A stretch of 31,991 nt of DNA, taken from a virus. Positions 22,129 to 30,335 of this stretch are shown in pieces. The DNA lies in IMG/VR virus record IMGVR_UViG_3300021963_005880, positions 1 through 31,991 of that record. One strand, given 5' to 3'. The notes under the pieces were generated by a model. That model made no database searches, was not told where the DNA came from, and saw nothing but the letters and a program-made list of their open reading frames with translations. The translations under genes and the position numbers were made by a program. Each line of letters begins with the position of its first letter. The first letter of the stretch is position 1.

Positions 22129-22854
22129 TTAATTTGGTTGCCAATTATCTTTTTTTAATTTTTTAATTATTGATTCTGCGACACATTTATGTCCTTTTAG
22201 ATTAAGATGTATATCATTTTTTTGTAATCCTTGTGATACAAAATCAGATGCTATTGTTACATTGTATTCATCTCTATGTAGAAAGTATTCAAATGAATTT
22301 TTTGTATCACCATCTATTTCTATATCAACGTGTCTATCTTTAAAATATTTTTGATATAATGGATGATTTGGAAATTCTTCATACCAACTAAGTGTTACAA
22401 CTTTAACACCTAACAATTCCCATTTAATAATTTCTTTATTTACAATTTCAATTTGTTCTTCTATTGACATTACATCACCTGTTAATTTACCTTCTTTAGT
22501 ATAACGTTGATTTATAAAATCTCTATCATGTGATGTAAATTGATATATTATTAATCCAAATTTTGTTATCGGTAGATTAACTTTTTTTTGTAAATAGCCA
22601 TTTATATAATCTTTTATATTTCTCACATTCGAACCACCATTTCCACTATTAGCAATATCCCATGTTTTATATTCATTTGCTATAATTCGTAGAAATCTAT
22701 TTTCATCTTTAAACTTAATATGGTCGTCAGATAAGGTGTAATCAAATTGATGATATTCTTTTAAAGCTGGTAAATCTGGTAGATTACTATAAAAATATAA
22801 TCCTTCACCCCACATAAAAGAACAGCCGATACCTAATACACCTTTTGTATTCAT
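22129..22854 (-). CDS. SGNH-hydrolase-like protein, copy 1
   Basis: This 241-residue protein matches the SGNH/GDSL esterase pattern. GIGCSFMWGEG provides a candidate nucleophile Ser12. GNGGSN (71-76) gives the Gly/Asn oxyanion residues. DIHLNLKGHKCVAESI has Asp214 and His216 in the D-x-x-H position, one residue shorter than the classical spacing (D-x-H). Such enzymes remove or transfer acyl groups, often O-acetyl groups on glycans. The second copy at 26625-27371 is a paralog with the same start and end motifs. The ATG overlaps the stop of the preceding epimerase (TAATG), so the two are coupled. Confidence 0.72.
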   Translation of the reverse strand: MNTKGVLGIGCSFMWGEGLYFYSNLPDLPALKEYHQFDYTLSDDHIKFKDENRFLRIIANEYKTWDIANSGNGGSNVRNIKDYINGYLQKKVNLPITKFGLIIYQFTSHDRDFINQRYTKEGKLTGDVMSIEEQIEIVNKEIIKWELLGVKVVTLSWYEEFPNHPLYQKYFKDRHVDIEIDGDTKNSFEYFLHRDEYNVTIASDFVSQGLQKNDIHLNLKGHKCVAESIIKKLKKDNWQPN

Positions 22855-23846
22855 TATGGTTTTGAATTTGGATTATATAAATGCTTATTTGCTTTATACC
22901 ACTCAATAGTTTCTTTCAAAGCTTCTTTTAGATTTCTCTTTGGTTTCCATCCTAAATCATTAATCTTTTTTGAAGATAATAATCGGATAGGAATCATTGG
23001 TGCTTTATTATTTACAAATTCGATTGGATTGCTATTACCATCTAATTCTTTGATTGTTGCAAGTGTTTCATTTACTGTAAACCCTTCACCATAACATACA
23101 TTGAAAATATCATATGTATCATTGTTTTCTGCTACAAAAATAAAACCGTCTGCCATATCCTCAACATGCAATAAATCTCTTACTTCAGTACCATCACCCC
23201 AAACAGGGATTGGATTTAATCCATCTGCTACTTTACGGATGTTTGCCGGAGTAACGTGGCACTTTTCAAAATCAAATTTATCATTTGGTCCAAATGCGTT
23301 TGAAGGTCTAACAATCAAACATTGCATTGGTTCGTGAATCTGATTGGAAAAAAAATCACACAACATTTCGCCATATCTTTTCATACCACCAACTGCTTTG
23401 TAAACAGGTAACATTGGGGTTGCGTGAATATTAATATCTTCAGTGCAAAATTCAGTACCCATATCTGGATATGTTGTATTTGATGAAATAAATAAAAATT
23501 TACGAACTTTGTTTTTCCAACTTTGTTCTAATAAATTTACATTCATTTCTACGTTTGGTGTAACGTGTAATAACGGATTGAATTTAGTATCTAATGCATT
23601 TGATGTGTTTGCTGCACAATGGAATACTACATCTACATCCTTACTAATTAATTGACAAAACTCTGCAGTTTGTAAATCCCCTTTGATGTGTTCTACTTCC
23701 GATGTTCCTTCAAAATCGTTTCTCAAATCTCTACTGAAAGAGGTTGAGCGAAGGTTTCGGTAACCCTTCTCATATAATAATCTTAATAAATGTGAACCTA
23801 TAAATCCACTTGCGCCTGTAACTAAAACTTTGTCTGTTTTTTTCAT
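22854..23846 (-). CDS. NAD-dependent sugar epimerase/dehydratase (330 aa)
   Basis: This is an extended short-chain dehydrogenase. The Rossmann motif VTGASGFIGSHLL (9-21) binds NAD(P), FHCAANTS and FLFISSNTTYPD follow as expected, and VRPSNAFGPND and WGDGTEVRDLLHVEDMADG mark the sugar-nucleotide side. The catalytic Y-x3-K is unusual. The segment reads PVYKAVGGMKRYGEM, so Lys156 has Val, not Tyr, four residues before it, while Tyr149 is seven before. Either this subfamily uses a shifted Tyr or it is altered. Substrate is unknown, and GDP- or dTDP-sugars are likely. It begins three bases after the previous epimerase stop and overlaps the SGNH gene by one base. Confidence 0.85.
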   Translation of the reverse strand: MKKTDKVLVTGASGFIGSHLLRLLYEKGYRNLRSTSFSRDLRNDFEGTSEVEHIKGDLQTAEFCQLISKDVDVVFHCAANTSNALDTKFNPLLHVTPNVEMNVNLLEQSWKNKVRKFLFISSNTTYPDMGTEFCTEDINIHATPMLPVYKAVGGMKRYGEMLCDFFSNQIHEPMQCLIVRPSNAFGPNDKFDFEKCHVTPANIRKVADGLNPIPVWGDGTEVRDLLHVEDMADGFIFVAENNDTYDIFNVCYGEGFTVNETLATIKELDGNSNPIEFVNNKAPMIPIRLLSSKKINDLGWKPKRNLKEALKETIEWYKANKHLYNPNSKP

Positions 23847-23849
23847 AAC

Positions 23850-24815
23850 TTATTTTTTGTATTCATTTAAATAATAATCAATTGTATGTCTTAATCCTGT
23901 CTTTAAAGATATTTTTTGTTTAATTCCAAAAGATTCTGCTCTTTCGGTACTCATCAATCTTTTCTCATCACCATTTGGTTTTGTTGGGTCCCAGTTTATT
24001 TCGACTTTTTCACCATACATTTCTTCGTATATTTCTACAAGAGTTTCTGCAAGTTCTTTAATTGTTACACCCGTACCACTACCTAAATTTATTGGTTGTG
24101 TTAGTTTTTGTTCGTATGCTTGAATGATTCCATCAGCAACATCTCCTGCATAGATAAAATCTCTAATTGGAGAACCATCTCCCCAACATACTAATGGATG
24201 TTCTTTTTCACCGAATAATCTTTTGATTAGGGATGCAATGACGGTAGATTCTGGACTAAAGTTATCATGTCTACCATATATGTTTGCCGGTCTTACAATT
24301 GATACTTTATTCCAATCGTATGATACTGAATATACTTCTGCTTGAAGTTCTCCAAGTCTCTTAGCCCATCCTGCATATTTATCTTTTTCTGATGGGAACG
24401 TTTTCCAAACCGCATCTTCATAAAATACTTCAGCCGGTTGATATACTCCAACTGTCGATGTGTAAACATACCATTCTACATTTTCTAAACGTGCAGCTTC
24501 CATCATATTGGTATTAAACTGCAACATTGGTACAAAATAATCTGCGGGTTGTTCTGCTGCTCTTTTTGGTGAACCCTTTACCCCTGCAATATGGAAAATT
24601 ATATCCTGTCCTTCAACTACTCTTTTACAATTTTTGAATTCACGTAAATCAGCTTTAATAAACTGATAGTTATCCACATTGTATTTTTCTAATTGATTTT
24701 CTGGAGTGTTAATATCCACCGCGGTTACAAATGCTCCTCTTTGGATACATTTATCAACCATATAATTACCAACTAATCCGTTGGCACCTGTTATTAAAAC
24801 CCTTTTACCATTCAT
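23850..24815 (-). CDS. NAD-dependent epimerase, GDP-fucose-synthase-like (321 aa)
   Basis: This is an extended SDR enzyme of 321 residues, the usual length. LITGANGLVGNYMV (8-20) is the NAD(P)-binding loop. FHIAGVKGSPKRAAEQPADY and TSTVGVYQPAEVFYED resemble GDP-L-fucose synthase and related reductases. VRPANIYGRHDNFSPES and WGDGSPIRDFIYAGDVADG bind the sugar nucleotide. The Tyr/Lys segment reads YAGWAKRLGE, with Tyr147 five residues before Lys152 and not four. The gene overlaps the 397-aa glycosyltransferase-like gene by 11 bases. It probably makes a nucleotide-activated deoxysugar or epimer for the operon's transferases. The exact product cannot be read from the sequence. Confidence 0.83.
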   Translation of the reverse strand: MNGKRVLITGANGLVGNYMVDKCIQRGAFVTAVDINTPENQLEKYNVDNYQFIKADLREFKNCKRVVEGQDIIFHIAGVKGSPKRAAEQPADYFVPMLQFNTNMMEAARLENVEWYVYTSTVGVYQPAEVFYEDAVWKTFPSEKDKYAGWAKRLGELQAEVYSVSYDWNKVSIVRPANIYGRHDNFSPESTVIASLIKRLFGEKEHPLVCWGDGSPIRDFIYAGDVADGIIQAYEQKLTQPINLGSGTGVTIKELAETLVEIYEEMYGEKVEINWDPTKPNGDEKRLMSTERAESFGIKQKISLKTGLRHTIDYYLNEYKK

Positions 24816-25998
24816 TTTCTATTGAATTTAAAATTTTACTAAATTCATCCACTTCCCAAAAGGTTTGTAGATGTTTTTTATTATATATACATATATCCAA
24901 AACGGATTTATATTTTTTTTCACACTCTTCTAATGACCACTCGCTAATTTCGGTTATTAAATCAAATATTTTTATCAATCTATCTTCATTATCTAAGATT
25001 GTGTCGTAACTTTCATCCCACAACATATCAAATGTTTTGAAACCTAACTCTTTTAATTTTTTTAAATAATTTGGACTAGATACAACTAAGAATGGTTGTA
25101 AACCTAATAGTGGTTTAATTATTTTTTCAGTTAAAAATATCTGACCTGCTTCAAAACACGTTTCGGTTACAATATTAAAATACGAATCTAAATAATTTTG
25201 TTTTAAAAACGTATTACCCGTATGAAATCCCTCCAATGTTTCTATTCTATCTTGTGTATCTATTTCTAATGGTATTTTTGCACTTACCTCGTCTTTATAT
25301 TCTTCTAAATAATTTAATTTTTTAAAATTATTTTCATGTAATGGAAATAATAATGAATATAGTGCTTTATCATACAATTTATTTTTTTCAAAAAATAATG
25401 ATAAATAATAACGATGTGGTCGTTGAGAATTTCGGTTTAAACACATAAAATGCTTAGGTCTATATATTAATTCTAATATTTCTGATTTAGTGGGTAATTC
25501 TGATATATAATTTAATCCGTTTTTTTCATTTGGTTGATAATTACGAACCACGATAAAATGATAAGTTGTAAAAATTTTAAATTCATTATTAATATTTGAA
25601 AAATTTTGATTTGAATCTAATAAAATTATATTATTTTTATTTAATCCAAACCGATTTAATTCTTTTCTAATATTATCAAAAAAATTATTAGTTATTTCTG
25701 TTGCTTCTGCAATAGATGCTAATAAAATCTTAGTATTACCATTTTTTATAGAATTTATAAAATCAATTGGTAATAACTCTAATATAGTTTTTCCATTTTC
25801 ATCTTTTTTATAAAAATCATGCAAAGATTGTCTACATTCTAATAAAAATATGTTTTTAGTAGATTTTGATAAATGATAATCGGTTGTTTTTGAAAAATTT
25901 GGGTTATTATTTACATAATTGTATAAACCAGATTGATGAAAAAAATTATTACCATTAATTTCAGTATTTCCGTATACAAAATTTAAAATACTACCCAT
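24805..25998 (-). CDS. Glycosyltransferase-like protein, paralog 2 (397 aa)
   Basis: This is the second copy of the three-member family. The shared blocks are CLNRNSQRPHRYYLS (from 186), DSYFNIVTETCF then TEKIIKP (290-296), LQPFLVV, LGFKTFD (318-324) and WDESYD. It lacks the longer N-terminal region of paralog 1. The N-terminal half is alpha/beta with low sequence conservation, as expected for an acceptor-binding domain. It is likely a glycosyltransferase of a GT10-like or related fold, by family resemblance only. The gene overlaps the E1-alpha-like gene by 16 bases. AGGA four bases before the ATG is a weak and too-close Shine-Dalgarno. Confidence 0.6.
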   Translation of the reverse strand: MGSILNFVYGNTEINGNNFFHQSGLYNYVNNNPNFSKTTDYHLSKSTKNIFLLECRQSLHDFYKKDENGKTILELLPIDFINSIKNGNTKILLASIAEATEITNNFFDNIRKELNRFGLNKNNIILLDSNQNFSNINNEFKIFTTYHFIVVRNYQPNEKNGLNYISELPTKSEILELIYRPKHFMCLNRNSQRPHRYYLSLFFEKNKLYDKALYSLLFPLHENNFKKLNYLEEYKDEVSAKIPLEIDTQDRIETLEGFHTGNTFLKQNYLDSYFNIVTETCFEAGQIFLTEKIIKPLLGLQPFLVVSSPNYLKKLKELGFKTFDMLWDESYDTILDNEDRLIKIFDLITEISEWSLEECEKKYKSVLDICIYNKKHLQTFWEVDEFSKILNSIENEW

Positions 25999-26618
25999 TT
26001 TCCTGTTCCGTAATGCGGATATTTTGATTTATATTTATAATAGATGACATCTTCTGGTATTTCTCTCTGAATTTCTCCCCAAGTGTGCGAGGTCGGAGTA
26101 TTTGTAGATACTTCATTATCTTCAACTACAAAATAAAGTGGTAAATTATGATTTCTAGCGTATTTATGTACTTCATAAAAAATTCCTGTCTCAAAAGTCA
26201 TATCACCAATGAAACACCATACCTTTTTGTCTTCACCTTTTAGTTTAATTGATTGAGCTGCACCTAAAGCAATTGGTAAAATACCAGTTACTATCGCTGA
26301 TGAGTAAAAATTACACTTTTTATTGACAATTGTTATACTTCGACCATCTAAAATTTCATCTTTTAGCCAAGATTCATCAATTCCATGTAAAAGTGCATGA
26401 TAATGAGACCTCCAAGTAGAAAATACCCAATCATCTACCCCTACTTTTTTGAATATTTCTATTAATTCATTTTCATTTCCGTTTGATAAATGTATTGGGC
26501 CGTGAATATCTCCCGCTTCCCAATGTTTGATAATATCGTCTTCAAATCCAATGAGTTGTTCTTTCGTAAGATTACCATCAAGCCAACGGTCTTCGTGATA
26601 ATTTAAATTTTTTATCAT
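25983..26618 (-). CDS. Thiamine-diphosphate enzyme, E1-alpha-like
   Basis: This 211-residue protein resembles the cofactor-binding part of E1-alpha subunits. STWRSHYHALLHGI (67-80) matches the R-x-H-x-x-x-L-x-x-G substrate loop. The ThDP/metal motif reads GDMTFETGIFYEVHKYA (from 138) and ends in VVEDNEVSTNTPT with Asn168, fitting GD-x(about 25)-N. Usual E1-alpha is 330-370 residues, so this is a short form. With the E1-beta-like protein at 21575-22120 it could make a split two-subunit ThDP enzyme. Carbon-transfer chemistry in sugar or acyl-group synthesis is likely given the surrounding epimerases, but the substrate is unknown. Confidence 0.75.
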   Translation of the reverse strand: MIKNLNYHEDRWLDGNLTKEQLIGFEDDIIKHWEAGDIHGPIHLSNGNENELIEIFKKVGVDDWVFSTWRSHYHALLHGIDESWLKDEILDGRSITIVNKKCNFYSSAIVTGILPIALGAAQSIKLKGEDKKVWCFIGDMTFETGIFYEVHKYARNHNLPLYFVVEDNEVSTNTPTSHTWGEIQREIPEDVIYYKYKSKYPHYGTGKWVVF

Positions 26619-26624
26619 AAATTT

Positions 26625-27371
26625 TTATCTATTTTTAATTTTATTATATATTTTTTCTGCAATAAGCTTATGGCCAATTGGATTTAAATGTAAATCAGGT
26701 ATTGGGCAATTTGGCATATCTATTAATCTTAATTTATTTTCTAAACACCACCTTCCCATATTTAAACCATCAAATTTCATAAAATTATCTGATTCTATAA
26801 ATTTATCATTACCTCCATCATATGAAAACCATATCGTATCTATATTTTTATTTTTAAGCCAAATAGTATATAATTCAATATTTTTTTGTAAATTTTTTAT
26901 TGTATTATTTTCATTATAAATAAATGCTAAAAAATTTGTGTAATATGTATGTAATGGTTTAAATTCAATAGAATTATTAAATGGTACTTCTGAAAATTCG
27001 GTTCTATTTAATTTAAAAAACTTTTTTAAGTGATTGTAGTAAATATATTGTCTTGTATATAGGGTTAGCTGAGTAATTACTAATATTTTTTTATCACTTA
27101 TATTGGTAGTATTAAAGTGTTCATAAATTTTATCAAATAATAAATCATTTGAGGCTGATGATTCTGCTAAATTAAGATATTCACAATTTAATAATTCAGA
27201 TAAATAAGCAATAAAGTTATTTTTATATCTAAAATTTAATATATCGGATGGTAGTATGTTTACATTTGCATCAGTTATATTATTTAAAAATTTGTAAATA
27301 TCTAAATTTTCAAATCCACCGCCTTGCATAAAAGAACACCCAAACCCAACTATTAAATCATATTTTTGCAT
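26625..27371 (-). CDS. SGNH-hydrolase-like protein, copy 2
   Basis: This 248-residue paralog of the protein at 22129-22854 has GFGCSFMQGGG with candidate nucleophile Ser13, ESSASNDLLF with the Gly/Asn region (Gly replaced by Ser/Ala), and PDLHLNPIGHKLIAEKI with Asp226 and His228. Probable acyl esterase or acyltransferase acting on a glycan. The two copies diverge strongly in the middle, which suggests different substrates. The ATG lies inside the 3' end of the RmlC-like gene (14-base overlap), and a GAGATAGAG stretch before it is only a weak Shine-Dalgarno. Confidence 0.68.
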   Translation of the reverse strand: MQKYDLIVGFGCSFMQGGGFENLDIYKFLNNITDANVNILPSDILNFRYKNNFIAYLSELLNCEYLNLAESSASNDLLFDKIYEHFNTTNISDKKILVITQLTLYTRQYIYYNHLKKFFKLNRTEFSEVPFNNSIEFKPLHTYYTNFLAFIYNENNTIKNLQKNIELYTIWLKNKNIDTIWFSYDGGNDKFIESDNFMKFDGLNMGRWCLENKLRLIDMPNCPIPDLHLNPIGHKLIAEKIYNKIKNR

Positions 27372-27945
27372 CTCTATCTCTATTTGAAAGTATTGGTTGT
27401 GCTACGGGCCATTCAACATTAAATCGTTTATCGTTAAACACTATTGTTTTTTGTTTATTCTCATCGTTATATTCACCATTATACGCCATTTTATAGAAAA
27501 AGATAGAATCATCTTCCATTACATAATGGCCGTTAGCAAACATTGGTGGAATTAGAACCTGTGTACCTGTTTCTGGAGAAATTATAAAAGATTCCCACTT
27601 ACCATAGGTTGGTGAGTTCGGTCGGACATCCATTACAACCAAATATATACGACCATGCAGACAACTTACTAGTTTCCAAGTCTTTTCATCATAGTGCATT
27701 CCTCTTAATACCCCTACCTTTGATTTTGAAAACCTATCATGCTTAAATTCTAACCCATTGTTGCGTTCAGCGGCGGGCAACAAACGGTCATAATACTCTG
27801 AGTGATAAGTTGTAGAGATTGAACCTCTATATTCGTAATAGGTAGATGGTTGTACGATTTTTACCTCTGGCAATACCAACCCATTATAGTAGTGAAAATC
27901 ATTCCACCCTCTTTCTTTGTAAAATATACTACGTCCTTGTGCCAT
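27358..27945 (-). CDS. RmlC-like dTDP-sugar 3,5-epimerase
   Basis: This 195-residue cupin of the dTDP-4-dehydrorhamnose 3,5-epimerase family is close to the usual 180-190. KHDRFSKSKVGVLRGMHYD (68-86) carries the catalytic His84 in the RG-x-HY motif. LVSCLHGRIYLVVMDVRPNS followed by YGKW is the conserved core strand. IPPMFANGHYVM (132-143) and FFYKMAYNGEYN follow as in RmlC. In that family it inverts C3 and C5 of a 4-keto sugar nucleotide. Residues 1-60 carry extra N-terminal sequence. It overlaps the amber-split epimerase by 17 bases and the SGNH copy 2 gene by 14. The stop is TGA. Confidence 0.88.
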   Translation of the reverse strand: MAQGRSIFYKERGWNDFHYYNGLVLPEVKIVQPSTYYEYRGSISTTYHSEYYDRLLPAAERNNGLEFKHDRFSKSKVGVLRGMHYDEKTWKLVSCLHGRIYLVVMDVRPNSPTYGKWESFIISPETGTQVLIPPMFANGHYVMEDDSIFFYKMAYNGEYNDENKQKTIVFNDKRFNVEWPVAQPILSNRDRDAKI

Positions 27946-28900
27946 AACTTAAAGGGAATCCATTTCTATACTTTGAAGATAAGTCCTGGATTAAAATTTT
28001 ATATGTTTTTATTAATTCTACTATTCCATCATCTAAACTATATTGTGGAGTCCAACCTAATGCTTCTAATTTAGCGTTAGAAACAATATAATCTCTTTTA
28101 TCAGGGTCTTCATAATAATCTGAATATGTGATTGCAAAATCCGGTACATATTCTTTAATTTTTTCTACTAATTGTTGTTTTGATAAATTAGCGTTTGAAA
28201 GACCCACATTAAATACGTCTCCTTTTAATTTTTCATAATTTTCTATCATATACACAAATGTATTTGCAACATCTCTGATATGAATATAGTTTCTTATGAA
28301 ATTTTTCTCAAAAATGGTGATGTACTTATCAGTTAATGCTTTGTAAACAAATTCATTAACAAGTAAGTCCATTCTCATACGTGGTGATGAACCAAAGACG
28401 GTGGCCAGTCTAATTGAAATACCACCATAGTTTAATACTTCTCTCTCAGCATTAACTTTGGTTACACCATAATGAGAAATGGGGTTTAGTGGACTCTCTT
28501 CAGTACACTCACCATTCTCTCCTATCCACTACCCACTATTTGTGTTGGGGTATATAATCTTTTTATTAGTATCTTTTATTCTATCACAAATAAACTTTAC
28601 TTGAGTATAGTTTACTGCAGTTGCAAGGTCTTTATCTCTATCACATGCCGGAAATCCAACTATTGCTGCCAGAGGTATTATTACATCTGCCTCATCAACG
28701 TATTTTGAAAGTTTTTCCTGGTCTCTAACATCACCATAAACAAATTCAAAATTCTTTCTCCAACTATAATGTATTAATGATGTTTGGTTGTACATTAAAT
28801 TATCATAAACTGTAAGTTTGGTGACTCCCCCATTGTTAAATAAACGTTCAATTAAAACTGAACCTAAATAACCTGCACCACCTGTAATTAAAATATTCAT
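27929..28900 (-). pseudogene. NAD-dependent epimerase/dehydratase split by an in-frame TAG
   Basis: One reading frame of 324 codons would encode a normal-length SDR epimerase. A single TAG at 28529-28531 (codon 124) interrupts it, and no frame change is needed. Before the stop: LITGGAGYLGSVLIERL (NAD loop), IPLAAIVGFPACDRD and IIYPNTNSG. After it: WIGENGECTEESPLNPISHY, GVTK (Tyr144/Lys148, canonical Y-x3-K), LATVFGSSPRMRMDLLVNEF and RNYIHIRDVANTF. The N-terminal part lacks the catalytic Tyr/Lys and the C-terminal part lacks the NAD loop. Relatives usually read SGYGIGE at this point, so TAG-TGG seems to replace Tyr-Gly. TAG is also a normal stop here (5936, 27929), so general recoding is unlikely. 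Nonsense mutation, suppression or sequence error remain open. Confidence 0.85.
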
Positions 28901-30333
28901 ATTAAATCTTTATTTAAAGCTTTATAAATTGTGTTTCCTAAATATTCGGGTAATAAATAACTTTGATATATTTTTACTAAATTATTAAAATTATGTTCTA
29001 ATACTTCAAACATATCAAAATAAATTTCATGTATTTCATCAATATCTAATTTAGATATTTTTAAAATTTCATTGTATGCTAATTCGAATCGTTTGTTTGT
29101 ATTTATTTCTAAATCATATGATTCATCAACCCATTTATCAAATGTTTTAAACCCTAACTCTTTTAATGATTTTAATGTATATGGATTACCAAATATAATA
29201 AATGGTTGTAAATTTATTACGGGTCTTAATGTTTTTTCAGTTATAAATGTATAATCAGAATGACAAGATGTTTCACACACAATATTAAAATATGAATTTA
29301 AAAAATGCTCTTTTGTACTAATTTGATTATCTGCTCTAGCACAATCATCGGCATCATCGTGGTCTAATTTTAATGGATATGATTCATCAACAAATTTTTT
29401 CAAAATTTCTCTATCTTCTTTTGAAAATTTTAAAGTTTCAAATTCTAAATTACTAATTGATTTTAAAACAGTATCATATTCTGATAACGCTCTCGATTCA
29501 TATAATGAAACTAATGATTCTTTTAAAATTCCATCATTATATAATTTAGAAATAACATATGGACGATGTAATCGATTTGAATTACGATTGTATGATAAAA
29601 ATTTATATTTTCTTATATTAGAATACGAATTAAAAGCATCATCATTTTTAACAAACGTTAATTCTTTGTTTGTCATAGAATCTGCTCTACCATATACACG
29701 TGGGTCAAACCCCATTAAAATATACCACGGGAATGTTGCAACCGAAAAGTAATATTTTTGTGAATCTTTTTTTATTTGAAAATTATTATTTACAAAAAAA
29801 ACATCTTCTTTTTTAAATCCGTTTTTACTAACAAACCCATTAAAAAGTTCAATAGTTTTATCTGTTATTTCATACGAACCTTCTCTCCAATCCATAATAA
29901 GTAAAATACAATTTTTATTATTTTTAATTAAATTGATTGTTGCTAGAGCTAATTTGAAATTATCAAACCCAAATTGTCTATGAACTGATATAGTATCCGC
30001 TTCTAATATTACTATATTTAAAATATCATCTTTTAATTCAGTTTCATTTATTTGGTATGGTAATTTAAATTTTACTACGGGTGTTCTATGTGCTTCATTT
30101 GAAAATTTTGATTTATACTCTTTTAAATAATTTAAAAATGGAGTATCAACATAACGTAATTCATATTTTTCTTTTGGCCTTGTTGGACGAGTTAAATGGA
30201 CATCAAAATCTTTTATTTTGTTTAAATTATTTAAAAATATTTCAGGCAAATCTTGTTGGGTATATCCAGAAAAAAGATATCCATTTGGTGTTATATATTC
30301 ACTTATTATATTAATTTTAGAATATAAGGACAT
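28897..30333 (-). CDS. Glycosyltransferase-like protein, paralog 3 (478 aa)
   Basis: This is the third copy of the family. Shared blocks are YNRNSNRLHRPYVISKL (from 248), NSYFNIVCETSCHSDYTFIT then TEKTLRP (365-371), LQPFIIFGNP, LGFKTFD (393-399) and WVDESYD. It has its own N-terminal half with NIVILEADTISVHRQFGFDN and LLIMDWREGSYE, predicted alpha/beta. A sugar transferase of a GT10-like type is the best guess, with moderate support. It ends in TGA overlapping the ATG of the split epimerase (ATGA, four bases) and starts two bases after the LamG gene, so these genes should be cotranslated. No Shine-Dalgarno is present. Confidence 0.6.
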   Translation of the reverse strand: MSLYSKINIISEYITPNGYLFSGYTQQDLPEIFLNNLNKIKDFDVHLTRPTRPKEKYELRYVDTPFLNYLKEYKSKFSNEAHRTPVVKFKLPYQINETELKDDILNIVILEADTISVHRQFGFDNFKLALATINLIKNNKNCILLIMDWREGSYEITDKTIELFNGFVSKNGFKKEDVFFVNNNFQIKKDSQKYYFSVATFPWYILMGFDPRVYGRADSMTNKELTFVKNDDAFNSYSNIRKYKFLSYNRNSNRLHRPYVISKLYNDGILKESLVSLYESRALSEYDTVLKSISNLEFETLKFSKEDREILKKFVDESYPLKLDHDDADDCARADNQISTKEHFLNSYFNIVCETSCHSDYTFITEKTLRPVINLQPFIIFGNPYTLKSLKELGFKTFDKWVDESYDLEINTNKRFELAYNEILKISKLDIDEIHEIYFDMFEVLEHNFNNLVKIYQSYLLPEYLGNTIYKALNKDLI

Positions 30334-30335
30334 AC

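Noticed and set aside
26021-26045. TATAAATA-like box inside the E1-alpha gene
   Set aside because: It lies inside coding sequence of an AT-rich gene, with no nearby transcription-unit boundary. It is likely chance.
28529-28531. TAG reassigned to an amino acid throughout the phage
   Set aside because: TAG also ends the 498-aa gene (5936) and the epimerase itself (27929), with next genes starting at once. All other stops are TAA or TGA, so full recoding is not supported.
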